From: Arthrobacter sp. fls2-241-R2A-200
GTDB taxonomy: Bacteria; Actinomycetota; Actinomycetes; Actinomycetales; Micrococcaceae
Direction of reading: 5' to 3'
Assembly (NCBI RefSeq): GCF_030209745.1
Contig: NZ_JARVRJ010000014.1
Span: forward strand, 62,001 to 126,000
DNA: 64,000 bases
A model generated the notes under the pieces. It was not told where the DNA came from, ran no database searches, and was given only the letters and a program-made list of their open reading frames with translations. Position numbers and translations under genes: made by a program. Below are positions 52,361 through 61,539 of the stretch, in pieces. Positions within the stretch are counted from its first letter, which is position 1. Every line of letters begins with the position of its first letter.

Positions 52361-54052
52361 ATGACCCAAACCGCCCTTCCTGGACTGGTTACTCCGCCTA
52401 AATTGCCGAAAGGTACGTTGCGGATAGTTCCGCTTGGTGGACTGGGAGAGATCGGCCGCAACATGGCTGTCTTCGAAATCGACGGCAAGTTGTTGGTGGT
52501 TGACTGTGGCGTGCTCTTCCCTGAGGAGACCCAACCCGGAGTCGATTTGATCCTGCCCGATTTCTCGTACATCGAGGACCGTCTGCAGGACGTCGTTGGA
52601 GTTGTGCTGACGCACGGCCACGAAGACCACATTGGTGCTGTCCCGTATCTTCTGCGCCTGAAGGCTGATATCCCGCTGATCGGGTCCCAGCTGACCCTCG
52701 CGCTGGTCGAGGCAAAGCTGCAGGAACACCGGATCAAGCCGTACACGCTGACCGTGACCGAAGGCCAGGTGGAGCAGTTCGGGCCGTTCGAATGTGAATT
52801 CGTTGCTGTCAACCACTCCATCCCGGATGCCTTGGCGGTCTTTATCCGGACCGACGGCGGAAACGTCCTCCATACAGGCGACTTCAAGATGGACCAGTTG
52901 CCGTTGGATGGCCGAATCACCGATCTCCGGCACTTCGCCCGCTTGGGTGAAGAAGGCGTGGACCTTTTCATGGCAGATTCCACCAATGCCGACGTGCCCG
53001 GGTTCACCACGGCCGAAAAGGAGATCGGTCCCACCCTGGATCGCCTGTTCGGCCAGGCCAAGAAGCGCATCATCGTGGCGTCTTTCTCGTCCCACGTGCA
53101 CCGTGTACAGCAGGTGCTGGATGCGGCTGCAAAGCACAACCGCAGAGTCGCGTTCGTGGGCCGGTCGATGGTGCGCAACATGGCCATTGCCGCCAAGCTC
53201 GGCTACCTGGATGTGCCGCCAAACATCGTGGTGGACATCAAGAACATTGACACTATGCCCGATGACCGTGTGGTCCTCATGTCCACGGGTTCCCAAGGTG
53301 AACCCATGGCTGCGCTTTCCCGCATGGCCAACGGCGACCACCGCGTGGTCGTAGGCCAAGGCGATACCGTCATTCTTGCCTCCAGCCTGATTCCGGGTAA
53401 CGAGAATGCAGTCTTCCGCATCATCAACGGGCTCCTGAAGCTCGGTGCTGACGTAATCCACAAGGGCACGGCAAAAGTCCACGTCTCCGGGCACGCCGCA
53501 GCAGGCGAACTCCTTTACTGCTACAACATTCTCGAGCCGCTCAATGCCATGCCGGTCCACGGCGAAACGCGGCACCTCATTGCCAACGGCAACATTGCGT
53601 TGGAGTCAGGCGTGCCGTCCGACGGCATCATCCTCAGTGACAACGGCACCGTGATCGACCTGAAAGACCACGTGGCCAACATCGTGGGCCAAGTGGAGGT
53701 GGGCTTCGTCTACGTGGACGGGTCCAGCGTGGGGGAAATTACCGACGCCGATTTGAAGGACCGCCGCATCCTGGGCGATGAGGGATTCATTTCCATCATC
53801 ACGGTCATCAACAGAAACACCGGAAAGATCGTGTCCGGACCGGAAATCCACGCCAGGGGAGTTGCTGAGGACGATTCCGTCTTTGACGAGATCATCCCCA
53901 AGATCAATGCCGCCCTCGAAGAAGCAGTGCTCAACCACGCGGACCACACTACCCACCAGTTGCAACAGGTCGTCCGGCGAATCATTGGCACCTGGGTCAA
54001 CCGCAAGCTCCGCCGGCGTCCCATGATCATCCCTGTGGTCCTGGAGGCGTAG
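52361..54052 (+). CDS. rnj: Ribonuclease J
   Basis: This beta-CASP metallo-beta-lactamase RNase has 5'-3' exo- and endonucleolytic activity in rRNA maturation and mRNA decay. The zinc motif HGHEDH is at residues 85-90; later motifs are HTGDFKMDQ and the beta-CASP SFSSHVHRVQQV, STGSQGEP and VHVSGHAAAGELL. At 563 residues it is full length with the C-terminal domain present. It follows dapA after 27 bases and ends at the hairpin 54108-54143. Confidence 0.96.
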   Translation: MTQTALPGLVTPPKLPKGTLRIVPLGGLGEIGRNMAVFEIDGKLLVVDCGVLFPEETQPGVDLILPDFSYIEDRLQDVVGVVLTHGHEDHIGAVPYLLRLKADIPLIGSQLTLALVEAKLQEHRIKPYTLTVTEGQVEQFGPFECEFVAVNHSIPDALAVFIRTDGGNVLHTGDFKMDQLPLDGRITDLRHFARLGEEGVDLFMADSTNADVPGFTTAEKEIGPTLDRLFGQAKKRIIVASFSSHVHRVQQVLDAAAKHNRRVAFVGRSMVRNMAIAAKLGYLDVPPNIVVDIKNIDTMPDDRVVLMSTGSQGEPMAALSRMANGDHRVVVGQGDTVILASSLIPGNENAVFRIINGLLKLGADVIHKGTAKVHVSGHAAAGELLYCYNILEPLNAMPVHGETRHLIANGNIALESGVPSDGIILSDNGTVIDLKDHVANIVGQVEVGFVYVDGSSVGEITDADLKDRRILGDEGFISIITVINRNTGKIVSGPEIHARGVAEDDSVFDEIIPKINAALEEAVLNHADHTTHQLQQVVRRIIGTWVNRKLRRRPMIIPVVLEA

Positions 54053-54107
54053 TCCTCAGTAACCGGTCTGCGCGCGTGAGGCGTCAATGCCATTGAACAT
54101 GTTCCCG

Positions 54108-54143
54108 AAGGGGGCCTGAAATCCCCGGATTTCAGGCCCCCTT
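54108..54143 (+). terminator. Long hairpin after rnj
   Basis: AAGGGGGCCTGAAATC (54108-54123) is exactly complementary to GATTTCAGGCCCCCTT (54128-54143), making a stem of 15-16 bp, 55 bases after the rnj stop. No U tract follows. It precedes the ftsK start closely. Confidence 0.75.
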
Positions 54144-54160
54144 GGGGTAGCGTGGCTTGT

Positions 54161-57079
54161 ATGGCGACCCGTACTACCTCCGCGCCACGAGGCAGCTCCA
54201 GCAGTAAACCCGGCGGAACAGGCCGGAGCGGAGCCGCATCCAAAACCAGCGCAGCCGCGTCGAAAAGCGGTTCATCCGCCGCCAGGACCGGTCGCGGCAG
54301 CACTGCCCGCAGCAAGCAAGCAGCCGCCGTCGAGCCCGTGGTTCCACTGCCGCTGCGCATGCTTTCAGGCGCGTGGCAAGGACTGGGCCATCTTGTAGGC
54401 GCAGGGGTCCGCCGTATAGGCCAAGACGTCAGCGACCTTGACCCGGCCGACCGCCGGGACGGAGCAGCACTTTTCAATCTCGTGCTGGCGGTGGCTATTG
54501 CCACTTTCGCTTGGTGGGGCCTAACAGGCTGGCTTCCTGACGCCGTTCATGCCGTGGTCAACGGAACTTTCGGTTGGATGACGCTGTTGCTCCCGTTCAT
54601 GCTTTTTGTGTGCGCCTTCCGGCTGTTCCGCCGTCCCCAGGATGGGCGGGGAAACAACCGCGTAGGCATCGGATTCATGATCATGACCCTTGCCGGATGC
54701 GGGCTCGCCCATGTCTTCGGCGGCCTCCCCACGGTGGGCGATGGATTCGAAGGCCTCCGGAACGCGGGTGGAATGCTCGGCTTCTTGGCAGCAGCGCCCT
54801 TGGCAGCAATTCATCGTGCCGTTCCGCTGGCTCTCTACGCTTTCTTGGCCTTCGTGTCCGTGTTGATTGTGACGGCGACACCCTTTGGCGCCATTCCGTC
54901 CCGTATCCGCGGGGCTTATGACCACCTCATGGGCATTGACCTGATGGACGACGCCAGCGATGACGGCCACGATCGCAGCTACCTTTACCAGAGCCAGGCG
55001 GCCGCCGCTCCAAAGAAAAAGAGGCGCTCTCGCTTCTTCGGCAAGGATACGGACCCTGGTCCCGGACTTGAGGGTTACGTCGGTGACGAGGCCTTTGAGC
55101 ACGCAATCATCGACGACGACGAATCGACCGAAGCTTCCGACGACTCCGATGCAGCGGGTAGTTCCGGTCCCCGTGTGCCGCCGGGCGTGCGGCGCCCCAC
55201 CCAAGCCGAGATCGCAGTGGGCAAGATCAAGGCCGCCCAAGGCCTGGGTGGAGCTGCCGGGATAGACAACCCCACCGAAGCCATTCCGATGATCACGCCA
55301 CAGGCGGCGCCGCAGGTCAGCGCCCGCGCCGCGGAACAGGTTCCGGCCCGTCCGGCGGCGCCGGCACCACCTCCCACGCCCATCCCGCAGCGCACCGAGC
55401 AACTCTCGCTCGCTGGAGATGTCACGTATACGCTGCCTTCCTCCGATTACCTGGCGCCGGGCTCCATTCCGAAGGAGCGCACGGAGGCCAATGACGCCGT
55501 CGTCGCTGCGTTGACCGATACGCTCACCCAGTTCAACGTTGACGCCGCGGTGACCGGGTTCAGCCGTGGTCCAACGGTCACCCGCTACGAGATCGAGCTC
55601 TCGCCCGGCACCAAAGTTGAACGCGTCACGGCGCTGTCCAAAAACATTTCGTACGCCGTGGCGTCGAGCGATGTCCGCATCCTGAGCCCCATCCCGGGCA
55701 AATCCGCCATCGGCATCGAAATTCCCAACACGGACCGCGAAACTGTCTCTTTGGGCGATGTCCTGCGGAGCCAGAATGCGCGCCGAACGGACCACCCCAT
55801 GGTCATGGGTGTGGGCAAAGACGTTGAGGGCGGCTACGTGGTAGCCAACCTTGCCAAGATGCCGCACTTGCTGGTGGCCGGTGCTACCGGTGCCGGTAAG
55901 TCCAGCTTCGTGAACTCCATGATTACGTCGATCCTCATGCGGGCCACCCCCGATGAAGTCCGTATGGTCATGGTGGACCCCAAGCGCGTGGAACTGACCG
56001 CTTATGAGGGCGTTCCGCACCTGATCACGCCCATCATCACCAACCCGAAGAAGGCGGCCGAGGCGCTGCAGTGGGTCGTCCGGGAAATGGACGCCCGCTA
56101 CGACGACCTCGCAAACTACGGCTACAAGCACATCGACGACTTCAACAAAGCGGTCAGGGCGGGCAAGGTAATGCCGCCAGTGGACTCCAAGCGCGTCATC
56201 AAGCCCTACCCGTACTTGCTGGTGATCGTGGACGAGCTCGCCGACCTCATGATGGTGGCTCCGCGCGACGTCGAAGACTCGATTGTCCGCATCACCCAGC
56301 TGGCCCGTGCCGCTGGCATCCACTTGGTCCTTGCGACCCAGCGCCCATCCGTTGACGTGGTCACAGGTTTGATCAAGGCCAACGTTCCGTCCCGGATGGC
56401 TTTTGCTACCTCGTCTGTTACCGACTCCCGCGTTGTGCTGGACCAGCCGGGTGCCGAGAAACTCATCGGCCAAGGTGACGCCTTGTTCCTGCCGATGGGT
56501 GCCTCCAAAGCGATGCGCGTCCAGGGCGCTTGGGTCACCGAGTCGGAGATCCATAAGGTGGTGGAGCACGTCAAGGGACAGCTCCAAGCCGTCTACCGTG
56601 ACGACGTTGCCGCAGAGGCGCCCAAGAAGCAGATCGACGACGACATCGGGGACGATCTCGAGGTCCTGTTGCAGGCAACCGAGTTGGTGGTCACCACGCA
56701 GTTCGGCTCCACCTCAATGCTCCAGCGCAAGCTTCGCGTCGGCTTCGCGAAGGCCGGCAGGCTCATGGATCTTCTTGAATCGCGGGGCGTGGTGGGCCCT
56801 TCCGAAGGCTCCAAAGCGCGGGACGTCCTGGTCAAGCCGGACGATCTCGCAGCGGTCCTCGCAGCGATGAAGGGCCAGGAATCACCCACTGCGCCCGACG
56901 CGCACACGGCTGCCCTCAGCGACAACGCAAACTCGAATATCGCCGTCGGCGGTTACGCAGAAGACCTTGTGGCAGCAGACCTGGACAATCGCACGCAGGC
57001 CATTGAGTACCACGACGGTGCTGACGGTCCGGATGACGACGACGGCGGCGAGGACGCCTGGTCACTCACCGGGCGGTAG
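54161..57079 (+). CDS. ftsK: DNA translocase FtsK/SpoIIIE
   Basis: This motor protein pumps chromosome DNA at the division septum. The 972-residue protein has a basic Ser/Ala-rich N-terminus and four membrane helices between about residues 100 and 255. A long acidic/Pro-rich linker follows, then the RecA-like motor with Walker A GATGAGKSS at 574-582 and Walker B in LLVIVDELADLMMV. A C-terminal gamma winged helix follows (QFGSTSMLQRKLRVGFAKAGRLMDLLESRGVVGPSEGSKAR). A TAGCGT box lies 7 bases before ATG 54161, supporting this start over GTG 54152. Confidence 0.95.
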   Translation: MATRTTSAPRGSSSSKPGGTGRSGAASKTSAAASKSGSSAARTGRGSTARSKQAAAVEPVVPLPLRMLSGAWQGLGHLVGAGVRRIGQDVSDLDPADRRDGAALFNLVLAVAIATFAWWGLTGWLPDAVHAVVNGTFGWMTLLLPFMLFVCAFRLFRRPQDGRGNNRVGIGFMIMTLAGCGLAHVFGGLPTVGDGFEGLRNAGGMLGFLAAAPLAAIHRAVPLALYAFLAFVSVLIVTATPFGAIPSRIRGAYDHLMGIDLMDDASDDGHDRSYLYQSQAAAAPKKKRRSRFFGKDTDPGPGLEGYVGDEAFEHAIIDDDESTEASDDSDAAGSSGPRVPPGVRRPTQAEIAVGKIKAAQGLGGAAGIDNPTEAIPMITPQAAPQVSARAAEQVPARPAAPAPPPTPIPQRTEQLSLAGDVTYTLPSSDYLAPGSIPKERTEANDAVVAALTDTLTQFNVDAAVTGFSRGPTVTRYEIELSPGTKVERVTALSKNISYAVASSDVRILSPIPGKSAIGIEIPNTDRETVSLGDVLRSQNARRTDHPMVMGVGKDVEGGYVVANLAKMPHLLVAGATGAGKSSFVNSMITSILMRATPDEVRMVMVDPKRVELTAYEGVPHLITPIITNPKKAAEALQWVVREMDARYDDLANYGYKHIDDFNKAVRAGKVMPPVDSKRVIKPYPYLLVIVDELADLMMVAPRDVEDSIVRITQLARAAGIHLVLATQRPSVDVVTGLIKANVPSRMAFATSSVTDSRVVLDQPGAEKLIGQGDALFLPMGASKAMRVQGAWVTESEIHKVVEHVKGQLQAVYRDDVAAEAPKKQIDDDIGDDLEVLLQATELVVTTQFGSTSMLQRKLRVGFAKAGRLMDLLESRGVVGPSEGSKARDVLVKPDDLAAVLAAMKGQESPTAPDAHTAALSDNANSNIAVGGYAEDLVAADLDNRTQAIEYHDGADGPDDDDGGEDAWSLTGR

Positions 57080-57103
57080 CTCCAAAGACTGTAGCCTAGA
57101 AGG

Positions 57104-57706
57104 GTGACTACAGCCGAGGGCGATACCACCGCGTCGAGAAGTTCCGACATCTGGAACCTGCCCAACATCCTTACGATGCTGCGCATCGTCCTGGTCCCGT
57201 TCTTTATCTGGTTCCTGCTCGCGGACGATTCCCGGAACGGCTTGTGGCGCTGGGCCGCCGTGCTCACTTTTGCGGTCGCGATCTACACAGACAAGCTCGA
57301 CGGCGACATCGCCAGGGCCCGTGGTCTCGTCACGAACTTCGGGAAGATCGCCGATCCCATTGCCGATAAACTGCTGATCGGCTCGGCCTTGGTCCTTCTG
57401 TCCGTACTCGGCGAACTCCCGTGGTGGGCCACCATCCTCATCCTCGTCCGGGAGTGGGGGATCACTGCCCTTCGGTTCTTCGTGATCCGTTACGGGGTCA
57501 TGCCCGCCTCCCGGGGCGGCAAGCTGAAGACCGTGGTGCAAACCGCGGCCATCTTCCTCTACATCCTGCCGCTGGGGGCGATGGCCCCTTGGCTGGTGTA
57601 CGTGGCGTTCGGAGTCATGATGGTTGCACTGGCGATCACGCTGTGGACCGGTGTGGAGTACGTGATCCAGGCGATGAAACTCCGCGCGGCCGGACGGCGC
57701 GCGTGA
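57104..57706 (+). CDS. pgsA: CDP-diacylglycerol-glycerol-3-phosphate 3-phosphatidyltransferase
   Basis: PgsA makes phosphatidylglycerophosphate, the precursor of PG and cardiolipin. The CDP-alcohol phosphotransferase motif D-G-x2-A-R-x8-G-x3-D-x3-D is exact: DGDIARARGLVTNFGKIADPIAD. The protein is 200 residues with about five helices. Its GTG start has TAGCCT 6 bases upstream and AGAAGG just before it, so it may be leaderless or use a short leader. It overlaps cinA by GTGA. Confidence 0.93.
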   Translation: MTTAEGDTTASRSSDIWNLPNILTMLRIVLVPFFIWFLLADDSRNGLWRWAAVLTFAVAIYTDKLDGDIARARGLVTNFGKIADPIADKLLIGSALVLLSVLGELPWWATILILVREWGITALRFFVIRYGVMPASRGGKLKTVVQTAAIFLYILPLGAMAPWLVYVAFGVMMVALAITLWTGVEYVIQAMKLRAAGRRA

Positions 57707-58215
57707 GCATGCCGGTAGCCGCCTCGGGCTCGGCACAGTCCGCGGCCGCAGTGGTTGCCCGCGCAATCGAGCAGCACCTCACCGTCGCGACTGCGGAGTC
57801 GCTCACTGCCGGGATGGTCGCTGCTGCACTTGCCAATACGCCGGGCGCCTCAGGCATGCTGCAGGGCGGCGTTGTCGCGTACCACAATGCAGTCAAGGCC
57901 GGTGTCCTCGGCGTCCCTACGGAACTGCTGGCCGACGTCGGATCCGTTGACGGCCGGGTGGCTGCTGAAATGGCCACCGGAGCCCGGCGAGTCTGCGGCG
58001 CCGATGTCGGAATCTCCACCACGGGCGTGGCCGGTCCTGAACCGCACGACGGCAAAGCGGTGGGCACGGTTTTCATCGGTGTTGCCACGCAAACAGGACA
58101 AACATCGTTTGAATACCGTTTTTCCGGGGACAGGCACAGTATCAGGGAGCAGTCATGCGAAGCCGCCTTGGCGCGTCTGCTTGCCGCCCTTGGTGAGGTT
58201 GGTTACCGTTCGTAA
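57703..58215 (+). CDS. CinA C-terminal domain protein (nicotinamide-nucleotide amidase)
   Basis: This stand-alone CinA C-terminal/PncC domain (170 residues) deamidates nicotinamide mononucleotide. Motifs: TVATAESLTAGMVAAALANTPGAS, QGGVVAYHNAVKAGVLGV and VGISTTGVAGPEPHDGKAVG. It lacks the N-terminal MoCF domain of full CinA. GTG 57703 overlaps the pgsA stop; ATG 57709 is possible. Full-length CinA is SOS/competence linked elsewhere, but no SOS box is seen here. Confidence 0.9.
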   Translation: MSMPVAASGSAQSAAAVVARAIEQHLTVATAESLTAGMVAAALANTPGASGMLQGGVVAYHNAVKAGVLGVPTELLADVGSVDGRVAAEMATGARRVCGADVGISTTGVAGPEPHDGKAVGTVFIGVATQTGQTSFEYRFSGDRHSIREQSCEAALARLLAALGEVGYRS

Positions 58216-58445
58216 AGTAGCCGGGAACAAAAAGTCATTCCCAATAGTTGTGTCATTGTGTCGCCTCGGATGAGCCGGGGCGCCTAGGATGAAGACATTA
58301 ACCGGGTCCGCAAGCCAGCGACCCGGATGAACGAGGGAGTAAGGCGATCCAGATGGTAAAGCAGCCCGTATCCGTAAACGGCGTTGTCCGCTGGAGGGAT
58401 GTGGGCTTGGCTAGTCAGGCACAGAGCGAACAGAAGGAGCGCAAA

Positions 58446-58787
58446 ATGGTTGTACTACGCCACGAAATTGGTGATGTATTGCGCGATGTCCGCCAGCGCC
58501 AGGGCCGTACCCTTCGCGAGGTCTCGCACAGTGCCCGTGTATCGCTTGGTTACCTGAGCGAAGTTGAGCGTGGCCAGAAAGAGGCCTCCTCGGAACTCTT
58601 GTCCTCCATTTGCACCGCCTTGGACGTCCCGTTGTCCCTGATGCTTCGTGAAGTCAGCGACCGTGTGGCAGTAGCCGAAGGTGTTGCAGTCCCGGACACC
58701 GTTCCACAAGAATTTTCCCAGCGCTATGGTCGCGATATGGACCTCACGGACGACTTCCCCCAGGGGATGCTGTCCGGCGCTCGCTAA
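58446..58787 (+). CDS. clgR: ClgR-type helix-turn-helix regulator
   Basis: This XRE-family activator of Clp protease and envelope stress genes in actinobacteria has 113 residues from ATG 58446. Its HTH is [45 protein letters not shown], the hallmark of ClgR. The C-terminus is short and acidic. AAGGAG at 58435-58440 supports the start; ATG 58353, also with a ribosome site (GAGGGAGTAAGG), would add a 31-residue leader and cannot be excluded. The pgsA-cinA-clgR order is conserved in the phylum. Confidence 0.9.
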   Translation: MVVLRHEIGDVLRDVRQRQGRTLREVSHSARVSLGYLSEVERGQKEASSELLSSICTALDVPLSLMLREVSDRVAVAEGVAVPDTVPQEFSQRYGRDMDLTDDFPQGMLSGAR

Positions 58788-58805
58788 GAGTCCTCCACGA
58801 GGAGC

Positions 58806-58845
58806 ACAAAGGGTCCCCATGCCTGTCGGCTTGGGGACCCTTTGT
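58806..58845. terminator. Bidirectional terminator between clgR and marR
   Basis: ACAAAGGGTCCCCA (58806-58819) pairs perfectly with TGGGGACCCTTTGT (58832-58845) around a 12-base loop. T-rich ends on one side and A-rich on the other allow it to end both the plus-strand clgR and minus-strand marR transcripts. Confidence 0.9.
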
Positions 58846-58858
58846 TGTACGGAGAGGA

Positions 58859-59425
58859 TCAGCGTGCCTGTTGGCTGGAACCTGAGTTGGTGGGGGCCGG
58901 TTCCTTGGGGGCCAGCTCCTTGGAAGAGGGTTCCCTCAGGAGTCCGTCTCCGTATACGGCGTTGAGCCGGCCCATGTAGTCTGCCAACGCTTGGACATCT
59001 TCCGCCGGCCATTCGCCCAGGCGTTCGCGAAAAACCTGCTTCCGGGCGTCTTGGACCTGATGCATCTTTTCTTCGCCCTTGTCCGTCAATCGGATTGACT
59101 GGGCCCTGCCGTCCTGCGGGTCGGCTTCCTTGTAGACGAGCCCGATGCTCTCAAGGAAGGCAATCTGCCGGCTGACTGATGGTTTTCCGACGCCAATGCA
59201 GGTTGCAAGCTCCGTCAGCCGGATCGGACCATCTTTACGAATGACGGTCAGTAGCCCGTAAGCCGCAGGCTCCATGTCGGGATGAACCTGGCGGGACAGT
59301 TGCTGGGACAGCGAACGCGCCCGCCGCAGGAGCAGGCTCAGTTGGTGTTCCACTTGCCGAAGGGCATCATCTTCGGCGTCGCCTCCGACGGCCGACAACG
59401 GCGCGTTCGGGAAAGGATTGCTCAT
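58859..59425 (-). CDS. MarR-family transcriptional regulator
   Basis: The protein has 188 residues. The winged helix is AAYGLLTVIRKDGPIRLTELATCIGVGKPSVSRQIAFLESIGLVYKEADPQDGRAQSIRLTDKG, complete with the recognition helix and basic wing. The C-terminus has a Lys/Pro-rich tail. Start ATG 59425 is chosen because TAGAAT lies 7 bases upstream on this strand (leaderless); ATG 59434 would place the start within the promoter. Target genes unknown; it is divergent from the DUF3046-recA cluster. Confidence 0.88.
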   Translation of the reverse strand: MSNPFPNAPLSAVGGDAEDDALRQVEHQLSLLLRRARSLSQQLSRQVHPDMEPAAYGLLTVIRKDGPIRLTELATCIGVGKPSVSRQIAFLESIGLVYKEADPQDGRAQSIRLTDKGEEKMHQVQDARKQVFRERLGEWPAEDVQALADYMGRLNAVYGDGLLREPSSKELAPKEPAPTNSGSSQQAR

Positions 59426-59466
59426 GGCAACCATTCTAGAGTCCGTCGCTGTGAGAGACTCTATCC

Positions 59467-59691
59467 GTGAGGGCAAGTGACTTTTGGCGGCTGATGGACG
59501 ACGAGTTCGGGTCCGGTTACTCCCGGGTCCTCGCCAGTTCCCTGGTCCTGGCCGGCGTAGGCGGACGAACGGCCGTGGACGCCCTGGCCTCGGGCTTTCA
59601 GCCCCGCGATGTCTGGCTGGCGATGTGCGAGGTCCAGGATGTCCCGCCGGAGCGAAGGCTTGGCCGGGATATCAAGCCCGCAGCCAACTGA
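59467..59691 (+). CDS. DUF3046 protein
   Basis: This 74-residue protein has the family features SDFWRLMDDEFGSGYSRVLASSLVLAGVGGRTAVDALASG and RDVWLAMCEVQDVPPERRLGRD. DUF3046 is found only in actinobacteria, nearly always just upstream of recA. Function unknown. The GTG start has no ribosome site. Confidence 0.9.
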   Translation: MRASDFWRLMDDEFGSGYSRVLASSLVLAGVGGRTAVDALASGFQPRDVWLAMCEVQDVPPERRLGRDIKPAAN

Positions 59692-59749
59692 GGCCCTACC
59701 CACTTGGCGCTGACGTCCGACCCGCCGGAGACACACCGCGGTGATTTGT

Positions 59750-59778
59750 TCGAATATCTGTTCGGATGGGGATATGCT
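59750..59778 (+). promoter_or_regulatory. SOS box and -10 of recA
   Basis: TCGAATATCTGTTCGG (59750-59765) differs by two bases from the SOS box at 50977. TATGCT at 59773-59778 is a -10; the box overlaps the expected -35. It leaves a ~170-base recA leader containing two hairpins: TGTCAG/CTGACA (59868-59873 with 59890-59895) and GGCCC/GGGCC (59908-59920). Confidence 0.8.
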
Positions 59779-59954
59779 CCTGAAAGAGGAAAATTGATCC
59801 TGAAAGACGCGTTCCAGAGCATCCGGCAGCCCCGTTTATCCACATAGCAGGGATCGGCTTGAAAAAATGTCAGGGCACCGTAATAGCGTCTGACATGACA
59901 GGAAAGCGGCCCTTCGGGCCACTCCACAGCGAGAAAGCATCAGAGGTGTGAACC

Positions 59955-60995
59955 ATGGCGGCAGCCCCGGATCGTGAAAAGGCGCTCGAAGCAGCGCTTG
60001 CCCAGATCGATAAGCAGTTCGGCAAAGGCTCTATCATGCGTCTGGGTGATGACACCCGCGCTCCCATCGAGGTCATTCCCACCGGCTCCATAGCCCTGGA
60101 CGTCGCCCTTGGCATTGGCGGCCTGCCGCGGGGACGCGTCGTGGAAATCTACGGCCCGGAATCCTCGGGTAAAACCACTGTGGCCCTGCACGCGGTGGCG
60201 AACGCACAGCGCGCCGGTGGCATTGCAGCCTTCATCGACGCCGAGCACGCACTGGATCCAGACTACGCAGCAAAGCTTGGCGTGGACACGGACGCACTCC
60301 TCGTTTCCCAGCCGGACACCGGAGAGCAGGCCCTGGAAATCATGGACATGCTGGTCGGTTCGGGTTCACTGGACGTCATCGTCATCGACTCCGTGGCAGC
60401 GTTGGTACCCCGCGCTGAAATTGAAGGCGAAATGGGCGACTCCCACGTGGGCCTGCAGGCACGCCTCATGAGCCAGGCGTTGCGTAAGATCACCGGCCGC
60501 TTGAGCCAAACCAAGACCACCGCCATCTTCATTAACCAGCTCCGTGAAAAGATCGGCGTCTTCTTCGGATCCCCTGAAACCACCACCGGTGGTAAGGCCC
60601 TGAAGTTCTACGCTTCAATCCGTATCGATGTCCGTCGGATTCAGACACTGAAAGAGGGTGCGGATTCCGTTGGTAACCGCACCAAGGCGAAGATCGTCAA
60701 GAACAAGATGGCTCCGCCCTTCAAGATCGCCGAGTTCGACATCATTTACGGGCAGGGCATCTCCCGCGAGGGCGGTATTATCGACATGGGTGTCGAGCAC
60801 GGCATCATCAAGAAGTCCGGTTCGTGGTTCACCTACGACGGAGACCAGCTCGGGCAGGGCATGGAGAACTCGCGGCGCTTCCTGCGGGACAATCCCGAAT
60901 TGGCCCAGGAGCTCGAACGATTGATCAAGGAAAAGCTCGGCGTGGGTGTCAAGCCGGAAGCGGACTCCCCGAAGCTCAAGGCCGTTGACGGTTAA
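59955..60995 (+). CDS. recA: Recombinase RecA
   Basis: RecA performs strand exchange and LexA coprotease activation. The 346-residue protein begins [31 protein letters not shown]; Walker A GPESSGKT is at residues 67-74, Walker B in [15 protein letters not shown]2 in [21 protein letters not shown]. No intein is present. The C-terminus ends in a normal acidic tail. It shares the SOS promoter with no other gene; recX overlaps its end. Confidence 0.98.
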   Translation: MAAAPDREKALEAALAQIDKQFGKGSIMRLGDDTRAPIEVIPTGSIALDVALGIGGLPRGRVVEIYGPESSGKTTVALHAVANAQRAGGIAAFIDAEHALDPDYAAKLGVDTDALLVSQPDTGEQALEIMDMLVGSGSLDVIVIDSVAALVPRAEIEGEMGDSHVGLQARLMSQALRKITGRLSQTKTTAIFINQLREKIGVFFGSPETTTGGKALKFYASIRIDVRRIQTLKEGADSVGNRTKAKIVKNKMAPPFKIAEFDIIYGQGISREGGIIDMGVEHGIIKKSGSWFTYDGDQLGQGMENSRRFLRDNPELAQELERLIKEKLGVGVKPEADSPKLKAVDG

Positions 60996-61539
60996 TAGAA
61001 CCCGGCGTTCGCCCGTGCCCGTTGATGCCGAAACCGATCCGGAACGCGAACCTGATCCTGAATCCGTGGCGCGTGCCATTGTCCTGAGGCAGTTGACAAT
61101 GGCGCCACGGAGCAGGCTGCAGCTCGCGCGAAAACTTGCCGAGCGTCATGTTCCCGAGGACGTCGCTGAGACGGTCTTGGACCGATTCGCGGAAGTACAG
61201 CTCATTGACGACGCCGAGTTCGCGCGGATGTGGGTTCGGAGTCGTGCACAGACCAAGAAGTTGGCCAAGGGCGCACTCCGGCGTGAACTGACCGAGAAGG
61301 GCATCGACCTGGAGGCGGCAGAGGAAGCTTTGTCGCAGCTCAGCGATGAAGATGAGGAATCGGCCGCCCGGGAGCTCGTCCAGCGAAAACTGCGGGCGGG
61401 CGTCGATTTGTCGGACCGCGCCGAAAGGGACAAATACACTCGCAGGCTGGCGTCCATGCTGGCCCGCAAAGGCTATGCACCTTCGTTGGCATTCAGGATC
61501 GTCGGTGAGGTACTGGCGGAAGCCGGTACCCTTGAGTAG
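60985..61539 (+). CDS. recX: Regulatory protein RecX
   Basis: RecX caps and limits RecA filaments. Three-helix repeats are visible ([61 protein letters not shown]). The 184-residue length is within the family range. The start is uncertain: TTG 60985, with AAGG upstream and an 11-base overlap with recA, or GTG 61015. It ends by sharing one base with the miaB start codon. Confidence 0.9.
   Translation: MTVNRTRRSPVPVDAETDPEREPDPESVARAIVLRQLTMAPRSRLQLARKLAERHVPEDVAETVLDRFAEVQLIDDAEFARMWVRSRAQTKKLAKGALRRELTEKGIDLEAAEEALSQLSDEDEESAARELVQRKLRAGVDLSDRAERDKYTRRLASMLARKGYAPSLAFRIVGEVLAEAGTLE

Noticed and set aside
51863..53575. 570-codon open frame opposite dapA and rnj
   Set aside because: Crosses two genuine genes and reads as a mirror of their third-position bias.
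54521..56587. 688-codon open frame opposite ftsK
   Set aside because: Antisense shadow of ftsK with no recognisable domain.
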